Positions 43,840-52,025 of a DNA stretch of 53,962 bases are shown here, in pieces; position 1 is the first letter of the stretch; each line of letters starts with the position of its first letter. The DNA is from an uncultured Granulosicoccus sp. GTDB lineage: Bacteria > Pseudomonadota > Gammaproteobacteria > Granulosicoccales > Granulosicoccaceae. Below the pieces are notes generated by a model. It did no database searches and had not been told where the DNA came from. It worked only from the letters and a program-made list of their open reading frames with translations. The stretch spans positions 1-53,962 of the forward strand of contig CALDSR010000011.1 in NCBI GenBank assembly GCA_937924505.1, read 5' to 3'. The translations under genes were made by a program, and so were the position numbers.

Positions 43840-43879
43840 TGGTCATTCGCGGTACAACTTTTTTAGAATTAGGTCCTAA
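43840..43879 (+). promoter_or_regulatory. Promoter with overlapping palindrome upstream of cytochrome c4
   Basis: TGGTCA (43840-43845) and TAGAAT (43864-43869) with an 18-base spacer form a plausible promoter. A perfect 6-1-6 palindrome ATTAGG-T-CCTAAT (43867-43879) covers the end of the -10 element and the predicted start, the position of a repressor site. The ATG at 43886 lies six bases after the palindrome, leaving almost no leader. Regulator unknown. Confidence 0.4.
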
Positions 43880-43885
43880 TCATCC

Positions 43886-44524
43886 ATGAAACGATTGAAT
43901 CGCAGTCTTCGACTGTTGTGCCTGTTTGCTGTTTCGGCGCTTTCCTGGGGAACATTGTCCGGTCAGGCTCTGGCTGCCGGTGATGCGGCGGCTGGCGCAG
44001 ATATCGCGCATACCTGCCTCGGCTGCCACGGTGTCAAGCATTACGTCAACACCTACCCGACCTACCATGTCCCGCGCATCGCGGGTCAGCATGAGGTTTA
44101 TCTCGTCACTGCCTTGCAGGCCTATCGCGGTGGACTCCGAGATCACCCGACGATGCAGGCCAATGCCGCATTGCTTAGCGATCAGGATATCGACGATATT
44201 GCAGCCTACTTTGCGGCGCAAGGCCTGGACGAGCACGACAGTAACTACAGCGGCGACACTGCCAGCGTCGAGGCCGGCAAGGAGATATCCGCATCGTGCG
44301 CTGCATGTCACGGCGACACCGGGTTTCAGGCAGCGGTCCCGACCAATCCGGTTCTTGCGGGTCAGTACAAAAGCTATCTCGTGCAAGCGTTGAAAAGTTA
44401 CCGGAACGGTTCGCGGAGCAGTGCCATCATGGCGGGATTTTCCAGCCAGTTGACTGACGACGACATCAACAAACTGGCCGCTTGGTTCTCGTCACAGAAA
44501 TCGCCACTCAAGACGGCCGAATAG
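43886..44524 (+). CDS. Dihaem cytochrome c4
   Basis: The 212-residue periplasmic protein has a signal peptide ending SGQALAAG and two class I cytochrome c domains. The haem-binding motifs are CLGCH (Cys 44 to His 48) and CAACH (Cys 138 to His 142). Candidate axial Met residues are in HPTMQANAALLS and SAIMAGFSSQL. The two halves are internally similar (AGQHEVYLVTALQAYRGGLRDHPTMQ and AGQYKSYLVQALKSYRNGSRSSAIMA). Cytochrome c4 carries electrons to cbb3-type or other terminal oxidases. The AT-rich upstream region contains a promoter and palindrome. Confidence 0.93.
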   Translation: MKRLNRSLRLLCLFAVSALSWGTLSGQALAAGDAAAGADIAHTCLGCHGVKHYVNTYPTYHVPRIAGQHEVYLVTALQAYRGGLRDHPTMQANAALLSDQDIDDIAAYFAAQGLDEHDSNYSGDTASVEAGKEISASCAACHGDTGFQAAVPTNPVLAGQYKSYLVQALKSYRNGSRSSAIMAGFSSQLTDDDINKLAAWFSSQKSPLKTAE

Positions 44525-44540
44525 CGCCTGCGGGCGACTT

Positions 44541-44825
44541 TCAGCTATTGGAACTATTGGATGCTTCGCGAGATATCTCAGCCACTATGCTTTCGATATC
44601 GCGCGGCATCTGAAGGTGAAAGCCTTGTGTTTCAAGATTTTTTATCACCTCTCTGGCATCCTCCTGCCCCAGTTTACGGGTCGGCGTAACATCGATCTGC
44701 ATCGCAAATTCTGGCGTGCCGAGTTGTTTCAACACGGGATCCGGCAGTTTTTCAAGTCCGTTTTCGTCAGCCAGATACACGTACAGGCCTTCCTTGATCG
44801 AACTACGGTATATGTAGCACTGCAT
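44541..44825 (-). CDS. YcgL domain protein
   Basis: The 94-residue protein starts MQCYIYRSSIKEGLYVYLADENGLEKLPDPVLKQLGTPEFAMQIDVTP, the YcgL (DUF709) signature; it continues TRKLGQEDAREVIKNLETQGFHLQMP. YcgL is a small alpha/beta protein of unknown function, common in gammaproteobacteria. I start it at ATG 44825, since the 39 upstream codons overlap hslR in antisense and have no match. Its start faces the hslR start with 28 bases between, so promoters must be embedded in the opposite gene or the mRNAs nearly leaderless. It converges on cytochrome c4. Confidence 0.88.
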   Translation of the reverse strand: MQCYIYRSSIKEGLYVYLADENGLEKLPDPVLKQLGTPEFAMQIDVTPTRKLGQEDAREVIKNLETQGFHLQMPRDIESIVAEISREASNSSNS

Positions 44826-44853
44826 GGTTGTTACACTCTCGGGCAATTCGCTG

Positions 44854-45264
44854 ATGAGTGATGCTACACCGAAGCTGCGTATCGATAAGTGGTTATGGGC
44901 TGCCCGATTCTTCAAAACGAGAAGTATGGCCAGTGATGCCATAGCAAAAAATCGTGTCCGAATAGATGGTCAGCGCATCAAGGCATCACGCACGATATCG
45001 GTTGGCGACAGGGTTCAGATCGAGAAGCCGCCCTATGAGTTCGATGTAACGGTGTTAGGTTTGAACGACCAGCGGCGTGGTGCGAAAGAGGCGGTACTGC
45101 TTTATCAGGAAACCGAGGACAGTATTGTACGCCGCACCGTGTTAAGTGCCCGCCTGCGCAACGACAGAATGGCCAGATTGGGTGTTGCCGGTACTGGCCG
45201 GCCAAGTAAACGTCAGCGGCGTCAGATCATCCGCTTTCAGAACCAGAATGATGTCGATGATTGA
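44854..45264 (+). CDS. hslR: Heat-shock protein 15 (S4-domain ribosome rescue factor)
   Basis: The 136-residue protein has the S4 RNA-binding domain (LRIDKWLWAARFFKTRSMASDAIAKNRVRIDGQRIKASRTISVGD), followed by the Hsp15-type QRRGAKEAVLLYQETEDS segment and a basic tail (GRPSKRQRRQIIRFQ). Hsp15 binds free 50S subunits carrying nascent chains and helps recycle stalled ribosomes. ATG 44854 gives the best family N-terminus; ATG 44824 would add 10 residues and overlap the ycgL start codon. No clear Shine-Dalgarno element. pcnB follows after 33 bases. Confidence 0.9.
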   Translation: MSDATPKLRIDKWLWAARFFKTRSMASDAIAKNRVRIDGQRIKASRTISVGDRVQIEKPPYEFDVTVLGLNDQRRGAKEAVLLYQETEDSIVRRTVLSARLRNDRMARLGVAGTGRPSKRQRRQIIRFQNQNDVDD

Positions 45265-45297
45265 GTGCGGAAAAACGAGAGAATTCGGAGAGAATGA

Positions 45298-46722
45298 TTG
45301 CTTAAACGATTGATAGGTTTTTGGTCTGGTCAAACTGGTGCCAAGGGTGATGCCAGCTCACGAGCCCCCGTTATCGTGCCGGCCAACGAACATGACGTTC
45401 ATGAATCGGACTTCAGTCGCTCCGCATTGAAAGTGCTGAAGAAGCTGGATGAAGCGGGGCACGCTTCCTATCTCGTCGGTGGTGGTGTGCGCGATGCGCT
45501 GGTTGGGCTGAAGCCAAAAGATTTTGATATCGCTACTGATGCGAGCCCCGAAACGGTCAGAAAACTGTTTCGCAATTCGCGCATCATCGGCCGACGTTTC
45601 AAGCTTGTCCATGTTGTCTATGGACGCGAAATCATAGAAGTCGCGACCTTTCGAGCGGCACATACAAAAGGCGACGGTGGCGAAACTGTGGAATCCGGTC
45701 GTATCGTGCGCGACAATGTTTATGGCTCTATCGAAGAAGACGCCTGTCGCCGCGATTTTTCGGTCAATGCCTTGTATTACAACATTGCGGACGGATCGGT
45801 GGTCGACTTCGTCGGAGGTCTTGATGATCTTGACAAGAAGCTGTTCAGATTGATCGGTGATCCGGCAACGCGTTGCGCCGAAGATCCGGTACGTGTTCTA
45901 CGTGCTGTTCGTCTGGCTGCCAAGCTCGAATTCGATATGGAGGCCAAAACGCTTGTTGCGATGCGGGCGACATCCAGTGAACTTGGCGCTACCGCACCAG
46001 CGAGATTGTTTGAAGAGGTTTTGAAGCTCTTTCAAGGTGGCTACGCCTTACGCAGCTTTGTTGCTGTGCGTGAACATGATCTGCTGCAGTACCTGTTCCC
46101 TTTGTTGAACAAACGACTGCAACGTGGTGACGAAAAGCTCGAAACCATGTTGGCCGCCGCACTGGAAAACACCGATAAGCGCGTTGCCGTTGGTAAACCG
46201 ATTACCCCGGCTTATCTGCTGGCGTTCATGTTGTGGCCCGATGTCGAAGAACAGGCGCTGCGTGATAGCACCGCCGGCATGCCGATACAGGAAGCATTGC
46301 GATTAGCCGCTGACGACGTCATCAAGGACCAGCTACGCGTAACATCGATACCGCGGCGCTTTTCAGGTCCCATGCGCGAAATCTGGCACATGCAGCCCAG
46401 GCTCGAGAGTGCGCGAGGCGAACGTGCCCTGCGCCTGATGGAAGATCGACGTTTCCGTGCCGCTTACGATTTCCTGTGCCTGCGGGCGAGCGTCGACCCA
46501 CGCCTTGCTGACGTCGCCAAGTGGTGGACCGATGTGCAACGCCTGCCGGAAGACCAAAGACAGAAGAGTGTCGAAACACGACCGCTGGCGATGAGTATCT
46601 GGGGTAACACCAAGGACGGCGATACGAAGGCCACAGGTGCCACTGCATCGAAGAAAAAACGCAGGCGACGGCGTCGACGCAAACCGGGTGGCGACAAGAA
46701 AGCACCTCCTGCGAACTCGTGA
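45298..46722 (+). CDS. pcnB: Poly(A) polymerase I
   Basis: PcnB adds 3' poly(A) tails that promote RNA decay. The 474-residue nucleotidyltransferase has YLVGGGVRDALVGLKPKDFDIATDASPE with metal-binding Asp 75 and Asp 77. Next come RRFKLVHVVYGREIIEVATFR, EEDACRRDFSVNALYYNI and DPVRVLRAVRLAAKLEF, and finally a very basic tail (KKKRRRRRRRKPGG) that probably contacts RNA. The start is TTG at 45298 behind GGAG; the nearby ATG at 45294 is followed by a stop after two codons. Its stop overlaps the folK start as GTGA. Confidence 0.95.
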   Translation: MLKRLIGFWSGQTGAKGDASSRAPVIVPANEHDVHESDFSRSALKVLKKLDEAGHASYLVGGGVRDALVGLKPKDFDIATDASPETVRKLFRNSRIIGRRFKLVHVVYGREIIEVATFRAAHTKGDGGETVESGRIVRDNVYGSIEEDACRRDFSVNALYYNIADGSVVDFVGGLDDLDKKLFRLIGDPATRCAEDPVRVLRAVRLAAKLEFDMEAKTLVAMRATSSELGATAPARLFEEVLKLFQGGYALRSFVAVREHDLLQYLFPLLNKRLQRGDEKLETMLAAALENTDKRVAVGKPITPAYLLAFMLWPDVEEQALRDSTAGMPIQEALRLAADDVIKDQLRVTSIPRRFSGPMREIWHMQPRLESARGERALRLMEDRRFRAAYDFLCLRASVDPRLADVAKWWTDVQRLPEDQRQKSVETRPLAMSIWGNTKDGDTKATGATASKKKRRRRRRRKPGGDKKAPPANS

Positions 46723-47252
46723 CCAGGTCCGCGCCGGCTCATTGGGTTTATGTCGGTCTCGGCAGTAATGTCGGTGATCGTGTGGAGCACTTGCGCGCGG
46801 CTTGTGCGGATATTGTCGATATCCGCGGATGCCAATCCTTGCGACTGTCACCTCTTTACGAAAGCGCACCGATGGGGCCACAGGATCAAGCTGACTACGT
46901 TAACGCGGTTTGCCGATTCCATTGCACCCTGTTTCCTGATGAGCTGCTACGAGCCCTCAAGCGCATCGAGCGACATCATGGGCGAGATTTCGACGCACCT
47001 CGATGGACGGCGCGTCCGCTGGATCTGGATATCGTCTTGTTCGGTGATCAAATCATCGTTTCGAACGATCTGAGCATTCCCCATGCGGGCCTTGCCTCGC
47101 GTTCGTTTGTTTTGCGACCTTTGTTTGATCTGGCGCCGACATTGAGCATACCTGGTCATGGCCCGGTCGCTACTTTGCTGCATGACTGTGAGGATTATTC
47201 CATCCGACCATTTTTAAGTGAGTCAACTCCCCCTCTTGAGCCAAATACATGA
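46719..47252 (+). CDS. folK: 2-amino-4-hydroxy-6-hydroxymethyldihydropteridine pyrophosphokinase
   Basis: FolK transfers pyrophosphate from ATP to the pterin in folate synthesis. The 177-residue protein contains VYVGLGSNVGDRVEHLRAA, SPLYESAPMGPQDQADYVNAV, IERHHGRDFDAPRWTARPLDLDIVLFGD (the catalytic RxxxxRxxDLDI region) and IPHAGLASRSFVLRPLFDLAP. Start is GTG at 46719 overlapping the pcnB stop by four bases, the usual pcnB-folK coupling. Its own stop overlaps the next ATG as ATGA. Confidence 0.95.
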   Translation: MTRSAPAHWVYVGLGSNVGDRVEHLRAACADIVDIRGCQSLRLSPLYESAPMGPQDQADYVNAVCRFHCTLFPDELLRALKRIERHHGRDFDAPRWTARPLDLDIVLFGDQIIVSNDLSIPHAGLASRSFVLRPLFDLAPTLSIPGHGPVATLLHDCEDYSIRPFLSESTPPLEPNT

Positions 47253-47890
47253 CGCACCCTTTCATTGCGATCGAAGGTCCGATCGGTGTCGGCAAAACGA
47301 CCGTTGCTCGGCATCTGGCCGAGCAGCTAAAAGCACATTTTTTGCCGGACACCGATACACGCAACCCCTATCTCAAGCAGTTTTATCTGGATCCCAAGGC
47401 TGCTGCGTTGCATGCCCAGTTACATTTTCTTGTCGCGCGCCGTGAAGTGCTGAAAAAGGCTGATATCGAACAACCGGTGAAACCGATCGTCGCTGATTTC
47501 ATGATCGACAAGGATCACCTGTTTGCGGAGCTTACACTGGATGAAAACGAGTGGTGGATGTACGCCCATCTTTACGATCGGATGACCGCGGACACACGTC
47601 GCCCAAATCTTGTCATCTACCTGCAAGCACCGCTGGAAAGGCTGATCGAGCGCATAGAGACAAGGGGTTTACGCCACGAACAACGGATAGACAGTACCTA
47701 TCTTGCGGAATTGGGCGCCCGCTACGAGCGTTTTTTTCATGATTATGACGAATCGTCGTTGTTGATCGTCAATACCGATGAAATCAATCTTGCGAACGAC
47801 CGATCCGCGGTTCAGGCCTTGGGAAATCTGGTCAAGAGCCGTCTCGAGGAGGGTGACGGCGGTCGCCATTTCTGGAATCCGGCGGGGTAA
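47249..47890 (+). CDS. Deoxynucleoside kinase family protein
   Basis: The 213-residue P-loop kinase opens FIAIEGPIGVGKTTVARHLAEQLKAHFLPD with the P-loop at residues 10-17. It continues FLVARREVL, VADFMIDKDHLFAELTLDENEWWMY (the DRS-like catalytic region is here replaced by FMIDKD), PNLVIYLQAPLERLIERIETRGLRHEQRIDSTYLAELGARYERFF (lid with Arg residues). This is the deoxyadenosine/deoxyguanosine kinase fold that phosphorylates deoxynucleosides. In gammaproteobacteria a gene of this family often follows folK. The exact nucleoside cannot be told. ATG overlaps the folK stop by four bases. Confidence 0.88.
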   Translation: MTHPFIAIEGPIGVGKTTVARHLAEQLKAHFLPDTDTRNPYLKQFYLDPKAAALHAQLHFLVARREVLKKADIEQPVKPIVADFMIDKDHLFAELTLDENEWWMYAHLYDRMTADTRRPNLVIYLQAPLERLIERIETRGLRHEQRIDSTYLAELGARYERFFHDYDESSLLIVNTDEINLANDRSAVQALGNLVKSRLEEGDGGRHFWNPAG

Positions 47891-47949
47891 GATTTGCACT
47901 TGACCGCGCATTGGGTGAAACTGCACCCCCTCAGGGGCAGGTAAGTGAC

Positions 47950-48657
47950 ATGACAGAACGGCAAAATCTCCGAATCGCGTTACTGGAAGACAACGACGAG
48001 CAGGCTGCGAAGGTCTCAGGCTGGATCGAGCACAAGGGATATCACTGCGGAGTTTTCAATACCGCGGAGGATTTTCAGCGTGCTTTCAGAAAATCCAGCT
48101 ACGACGTCGTGGTTCTCGACTGGACCTTGCAATCAGGCAGTTCCGGTCTCGAAGTGCTGCACTGGATCAGAAAGACACTAACCAGTGATATCCCGATAAT
48201 CTTTGCCACCGCGCGCCAGGCCGAAGAAGACATTGTCACGGCGCTGCAAGCCGGCGCCGATGATTACCTCGCCAAGCCGGTTCGTCAGCATGAACTGCTC
48301 GCGAGGCTTTATGCGCTAGCGCGTCGGGCGCAGCCTGAGTCTGAAATTCTTGAGTGTCCGCCGTATGTGTTTGACACATCGAACCGTCAGGTACGTATGG
48401 ATGATGAACCGATAAAGCTCACTGAAAAGGAATATGAACTTGCCTTGTTCCTGTTCCGTAACCGCGGACGGGTTCTGTCGCGACAACACTTGCTGACATC
48501 GGTCTGGGGCACCTCGGCTGAACTGAATACCCGCACGGTCGACACGCATGCCAGTCGCTTGAGAAAGAAACTCAAGCTGCTCGCCTCAGAGCGTTGGAAG
48601 CTGACTTCGATCTACCAGCACGGTTATCGCCTCGAGGAACATACCAGTACAAGCTGA
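47950..48657 (+). CDS. OmpR/PhoB-family response regulator
   Basis: The 235-residue regulator has a receiver domain (RIALLEDNDEQAAKVSGWIEH; acidic Glu 13-Asp 14; phosphoacceptor Asp 57 in VVVLDWTL; TA in IIFATARQAEED; Lys in YLAKPVRQHELLAR) and a winged-helix DNA-binding domain (IKLTEKEYELALFLFRNRGRVLSRQHLLTSVWG, ending WKLTSIYQHGYRLEE). ATG 47950 follows AGGGGCAGG, which can pair with a CCCC stretch just upstream. The CHASE2 kinase gene starts 16 bases after its stop, so the two form a two-component pair. Confidence 0.93.
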   Translation: MTERQNLRIALLEDNDEQAAKVSGWIEHKGYHCGVFNTAEDFQRAFRKSSYDVVVLDWTLQSGSSGLEVLHWIRKTLTSDIPIIFATARQAEEDIVTALQAGADDYLAKPVRQHELLARLYALARRAQPESEILECPPYVFDTSNRQVRMDDEPIKLTEKEYELALFLFRNRGRVLSRQHLLTSVWGTSAELNTRTVDTHASRLRKKLKLLASERWKLTSIYQHGYRLEEHTSTS

Positions 48658-48673
48658 AAACAGTTGCCAGTAG

Positions 48674-51298
48674 ATGGCCATTACTCGGGTACCTCAAGTT
48701 TCGCGGCGACGGGGCATCACGATCCTGTGGTTGGCAGGCTTTCTGGGTTTGCTGTTGTGCCTGACATGGGTTCTTGACTGGAGCGAGGCCACGCGTAAGG
48801 TTGATCGTCTGCTGCATGACAGCTGGGTGCGTATCCACCAGCGTGATGCACCCGACGACATCGTCATTGCCGCCATTGATCCCAAAAGTCTGCGGGAGCT
48901 TGGCCGTTGGCCCTGGCCAAGGAATTTGCAGGCTCTGATGTACGAACAGCTCGAACGTAATGGTGCGAGTGCCGTCGTAATTGATGTCTTGTACACCGAA
49001 GCCTCTGATCGTATTCGTAGTGATTCGACACTTGCCGCGGCGATCGATAATTTGTCAGTGAGCATATTGCCGGTCCTGACCGAAGGGCGAAGTGGCCCCG
49101 GGAACGGAGTGACTCTGCCGTTGCCAGATCTGAGTCGGGCCGTTACGGATCTCGGGCATATCTTCTTGCCGATAGATGATGATGGCATCGTGCGCCGTGT
49201 CAATCTTAAATCCGGGTTCAACCGTCCGCACTGGTCAACCTTGTCGTTGGCAGCCTTGCAAGCAATAGAGCCTGACCGAAATTATGACGGTGCATATCTG
49301 CCTGGGCGTCGTCTGCACGAAACTCCCGAGAAACTGGGTTGGGTTCAGGACCACGAGGTTTATATCCCGTTCTATGGGCCGAGTGGCACGTTCACTCGTA
49401 TTTCCGCCATTGATCTCATACGTGGTGATGTGCCACGGGACGCAATCGAGAACAAGATCATTTTTGTTGGTCTGACAACCACTGGCTTGGGTGATGTGGT
49501 GCCGACGCCGGTCTCGGCACTCGATCAACCCGTACCGGGTATCGAGATTCACGCCAATATCTTCGCTGGTCTACGTGATGGTTCGCTTGTCACGCATATC
49601 AATCGTTACATGAATTTACTGGTTGCACTCGCATTGCTGCCTTTGATGCTGCTTGTCTACTCACGGGCACCACCGCAGTGGGGGCTGCCAGGCGCGTTGA
49701 TTGGCGCTGCCGCCCCCGTTCTTTTGAGCTTCTTCCTGTATCGCTACGCGCGGCTTTGGTACCCACCATTAGCTGCAAGCTTGCCGATACTGATCAGCTA
49801 TCTTTTCTGGTCAAGGCATCGGCTCGGATTTGTCAATCGGTTCTTCGAACGTGAGAGGGCGAAGCTCGAGCCTCATCTGCCACAGCGTGACAGTAGCAGT
49901 AACAGTCTGTTGGTCGATTTCTTCAACCATGCATCAAGGCATCTGCCTATCGAGGGCTGGCGCTTCTCGGCAAAAGGTGAATTGTTTGAAGACGGGGTGG
50001 GCTTGCCTGAATATCGTGTCACAGGTGGAGGCGACTCCGAGTGGCGACATCATGGTGAGGTCTACGCGAAAGAATTTCCAACACCTGGAAAGCTGCACAT
50101 TGAATTGGCCATACCGGATGCAGAACTTGGTCAGGAAATCACTCGCTATGTCGACACACTGGCGCGTGTGCAATCTCGTCATATGCCAAGCCCGCTGACC
50201 GGTTCGATCGAACGCTTGCAGAACAACGCCCGTCAATTAAGTGAACAGATGGCGTGGATGCGTAGTATCAAGGTTTTCAGCGAAACAATACTTGAAGGTG
50301 GCCCGATTGGCTTCGCAGTATGGAATCCTGCTGGCGAGCAGTTGCGCGGGAATGAGTTGCTTTTAGAAATGGTGCCAAATCTCAAAGCTCGTAGCGAGCT
50401 GTTTGATTTTTTGTTGGCCATAGGTCGCCAGCCGCAGCAGGGTGATGATAAAGGCCACCTTAACGACTTGCTGTTGCGTGGAGAGCCTTGGCAGATCACC
50501 CATGTCGATGCAAAGTTTGAGCGTGAATTGATCATCAACTTCAGCGCAGTTGGCGAAACCCTGCATGAACGACTGATCTGCGCCAGTGTTATTGATGTTT
50601 CCGATATTCGAAGCGCGGAAAGAGCGAGAGCAGAGATGGTTGACTACTTGTCGCACGATCTGCGTTCGCCGTTGATATCAGCTCTGTACCTGCTTGAAGA
50701 CGAGATTTCGGAATCGAAGAAAAAAATCGATACTGAGGTGAAGGCAAGAATCGAAAACAACATTCACCACAGTTTGACGATGATGGACGATCTGTTGAAT
50801 GTTGCTCGTGCTGATAGTCTGACTGAGGAGTCTTTTACAGAGTTGTTGTTCAATGCGGTTCTCGATAATGTACTGGACCAGCTGTTGCCACAAGCACGCA
50901 ACGCCAAGGTGAAATTTGATATCGAGACACCCGATGCTGATTTCTGGATGGATGGCGATGCTGGTTCTCTTGAGCGAGCTGTCAGTAATGTCATCGGTAA
51001 CGCGATCAAATACTCGCCGCCTGACACGAAAATTCATATCAAGCTGTCTGAGGATGAAGGCTACGCGCAGCTTGTTATCACGGATGAAGGTATTGGTATC
51101 GATCCCGCCATGGCAGATCAACTATTCACACGCTTCAAGCGCGATTCCAAGGTGGCTGATCAGTTCAAGGGAATTGGACTTGGGCTGGCACTGGTATCGC
51201 GTGTCGTTCGCCAGCACCGTGGGACGGCCAAAGCCAGCTCGGTAGAAAACGGGACGCGAATCACCCTGAGATTGCCGGTCAAGAGTGTTGAAACTTGA
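48674..51298 (+). CDS. CHASE2-domain sensor histidine kinase
   Basis: The 874-residue kinase has an N-terminal membrane anchor (ITILWLAGFLGLLLCLTWVL) and an extracytoplasmic CHASE2 domain of about 270 residues (DDIVIAAIDPKSLRELGRWPWPR, GASAVVIDVLYTEAS, IIFVGLTTTGLGDVVPTPVS, VPGIEIHANIFAGL). Three clustered transmembrane segments follow at about 310-380. After these come a PAS-like region (ILEGGPIGFAVWNPAGEQLRGNELLLEMVP) and the HisKA helix with phospho-His 661 in SHDLRSPL. The HATPase has NVIGNAIKYSPP, DEGIGID and GIGLGLAL. It pairs with the response regulator just upstream. Ligand unknown; no obvious target gene is adjacent. Confidence 0.93.
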   Translation: MAITRVPQVSRRRGITILWLAGFLGLLLCLTWVLDWSEATRKVDRLLHDSWVRIHQRDAPDDIVIAAIDPKSLRELGRWPWPRNLQALMYEQLERNGASAVVIDVLYTEASDRIRSDSTLAAAIDNLSVSILPVLTEGRSGPGNGVTLPLPDLSRAVTDLGHIFLPIDDDGIVRRVNLKSGFNRPHWSTLSLAALQAIEPDRNYDGAYLPGRRLHETPEKLGWVQDHEVYIPFYGPSGTFTRISAIDLIRGDVPRDAIENKIIFVGLTTTGLGDVVPTPVSALDQPVPGIEIHANIFAGLRDGSLVTHINRYMNLLVALALLPLMLLVYSRAPPQWGLPGALIGAAAPVLLSFFLYRYARLWYPPLAASLPILISYLFWSRHRLGFVNRFFERERAKLEPHLPQRDSSSNSLLVDFFNHASRHLPIEGWRFSAKGELFEDGVGLPEYRVTGGGDSEWRHHGEVYAKEFPTPGKLHIELAIPDAELGQEITRYVDTLARVQSRHMPSPLTGSIERLQNNARQLSEQMAWMRSIKVFSETILEGGPIGFAVWNPAGEQLRGNELLLEMVPNLKARSELFDFLLAIGRQPQQGDDKGHLNDLLLRGEPWQITHVDAKFERELIINFSAVGETLHERLICASVIDVSDIRSAERARAEMVDYLSHDLRSPLISALYLLEDEISESKKKIDTEVKARIENNIHHSLTMMDDLLNVARADSLTEESFTELLFNAVLDNVLDQLLPQARNAKVKFDIETPDADFWMDGDAGSLERAVSNVIGNAIKYSPPDTKIHIKLSEDEGYAQLVITDEGIGIDPAMADQLFTRFKRDSKVADQFKGIGLGLALVSRVVRQHRGTAKASSVENGTRITLRLPVKSVET

Positions 51299-51310
51299 GC
51301 GTTGGAAATC

Positions 51311-51973
51311 TTAAGGCGCCAGCGTGATCTCTTCGATCCTGCCGTCGTCAAAGCCGAGAATCAATGCATCCGCGGGCCGTGCGGCAAACAGTCCGTTGGT
51401 CACGACCCCGGGGATGGCATTGAGCTCTGCCTCGAGTTTTACCGCATCATTTATCTCGAAGCCGTGGCAGTCCAGAATGATGTTGCCATTATCAGTGGCA
51501 GGCCCTTCCCGGTACTCAGGATCAGCGCCCAAAAGGACAATCTGACGGGCGACGAAACTACGTGCCATCGGAATTACCTCCACTGGCAAGGGGAATGCCC
51601 CAAGCGTATCAACGCGTTTGCTTGCGTCAGCTATGCAGACGAATCGACGGCTCGCGCTGGCGACGATCTTCTCTCGGGTCAGGGCACCACCGCCGCCTTT
51701 TATCAGTTGCAGTTTGTCGTTGGATTCATCAGCGCCGTCGACGTACAGATCGAGTGCGCCGGTCATGTTCAGATCCATCACATCATAGCCATGCTTTTTC
51801 AGCAGGCGGCTGCTGGCCTCTGAACTCGATACGGCTCCTTCGAGCGAAATACGTCGCTCAGCCATGATTTCGATGAAGATATTGACCGTCGAACCTGAGC
51901 CGATACCTAGAACCGTATCGGGTTTGACGTGTGCGAGAGCAGCAATGGCTGCTGCCTGTTTACCTGGATGCAT
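51311..51973 (-). CDS. rpiA: Ribose-5-phosphate isomerase A
   Basis: RpiA interconverts ribose-5-phosphate and ribulose-5-phosphate. The 220-residue protein has [71 protein letters not shown] and [23 protein letters not shown], which match the Escherichia coli enzyme (219 residues) closely. I start it at ATG 51973; a longer frame to 52051 overlaps ilvA. It is divergent from ilvA with 52 bases between and convergent with the CHASE2 kinase. Confidence 0.97.
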   Translation of the reverse strand: MHPGKQAAAIAALAHVKPDTVLGIGSGSTVNIFIEIMAERRISLEGAVSSSEASSRLLKKHGYDVMDLNMTGALDLYVDGADESNDKLQLIKGGGGALTREKIVASASRRFVCIADASKRVDTLGAFPLPVEVIPMARSFVARQIVLLGADPEYREGPATDNGNIILDCHGFEINDAVKLEAELNAIPGVVTNGLFAARPADALILGFDDGRIEEITLAP

Positions 51974-52025
51974 GGGCGAAAGTGTCAGAAACAGAGTACA
52001 TTGATGGGCCGATTCCCGACCATGC

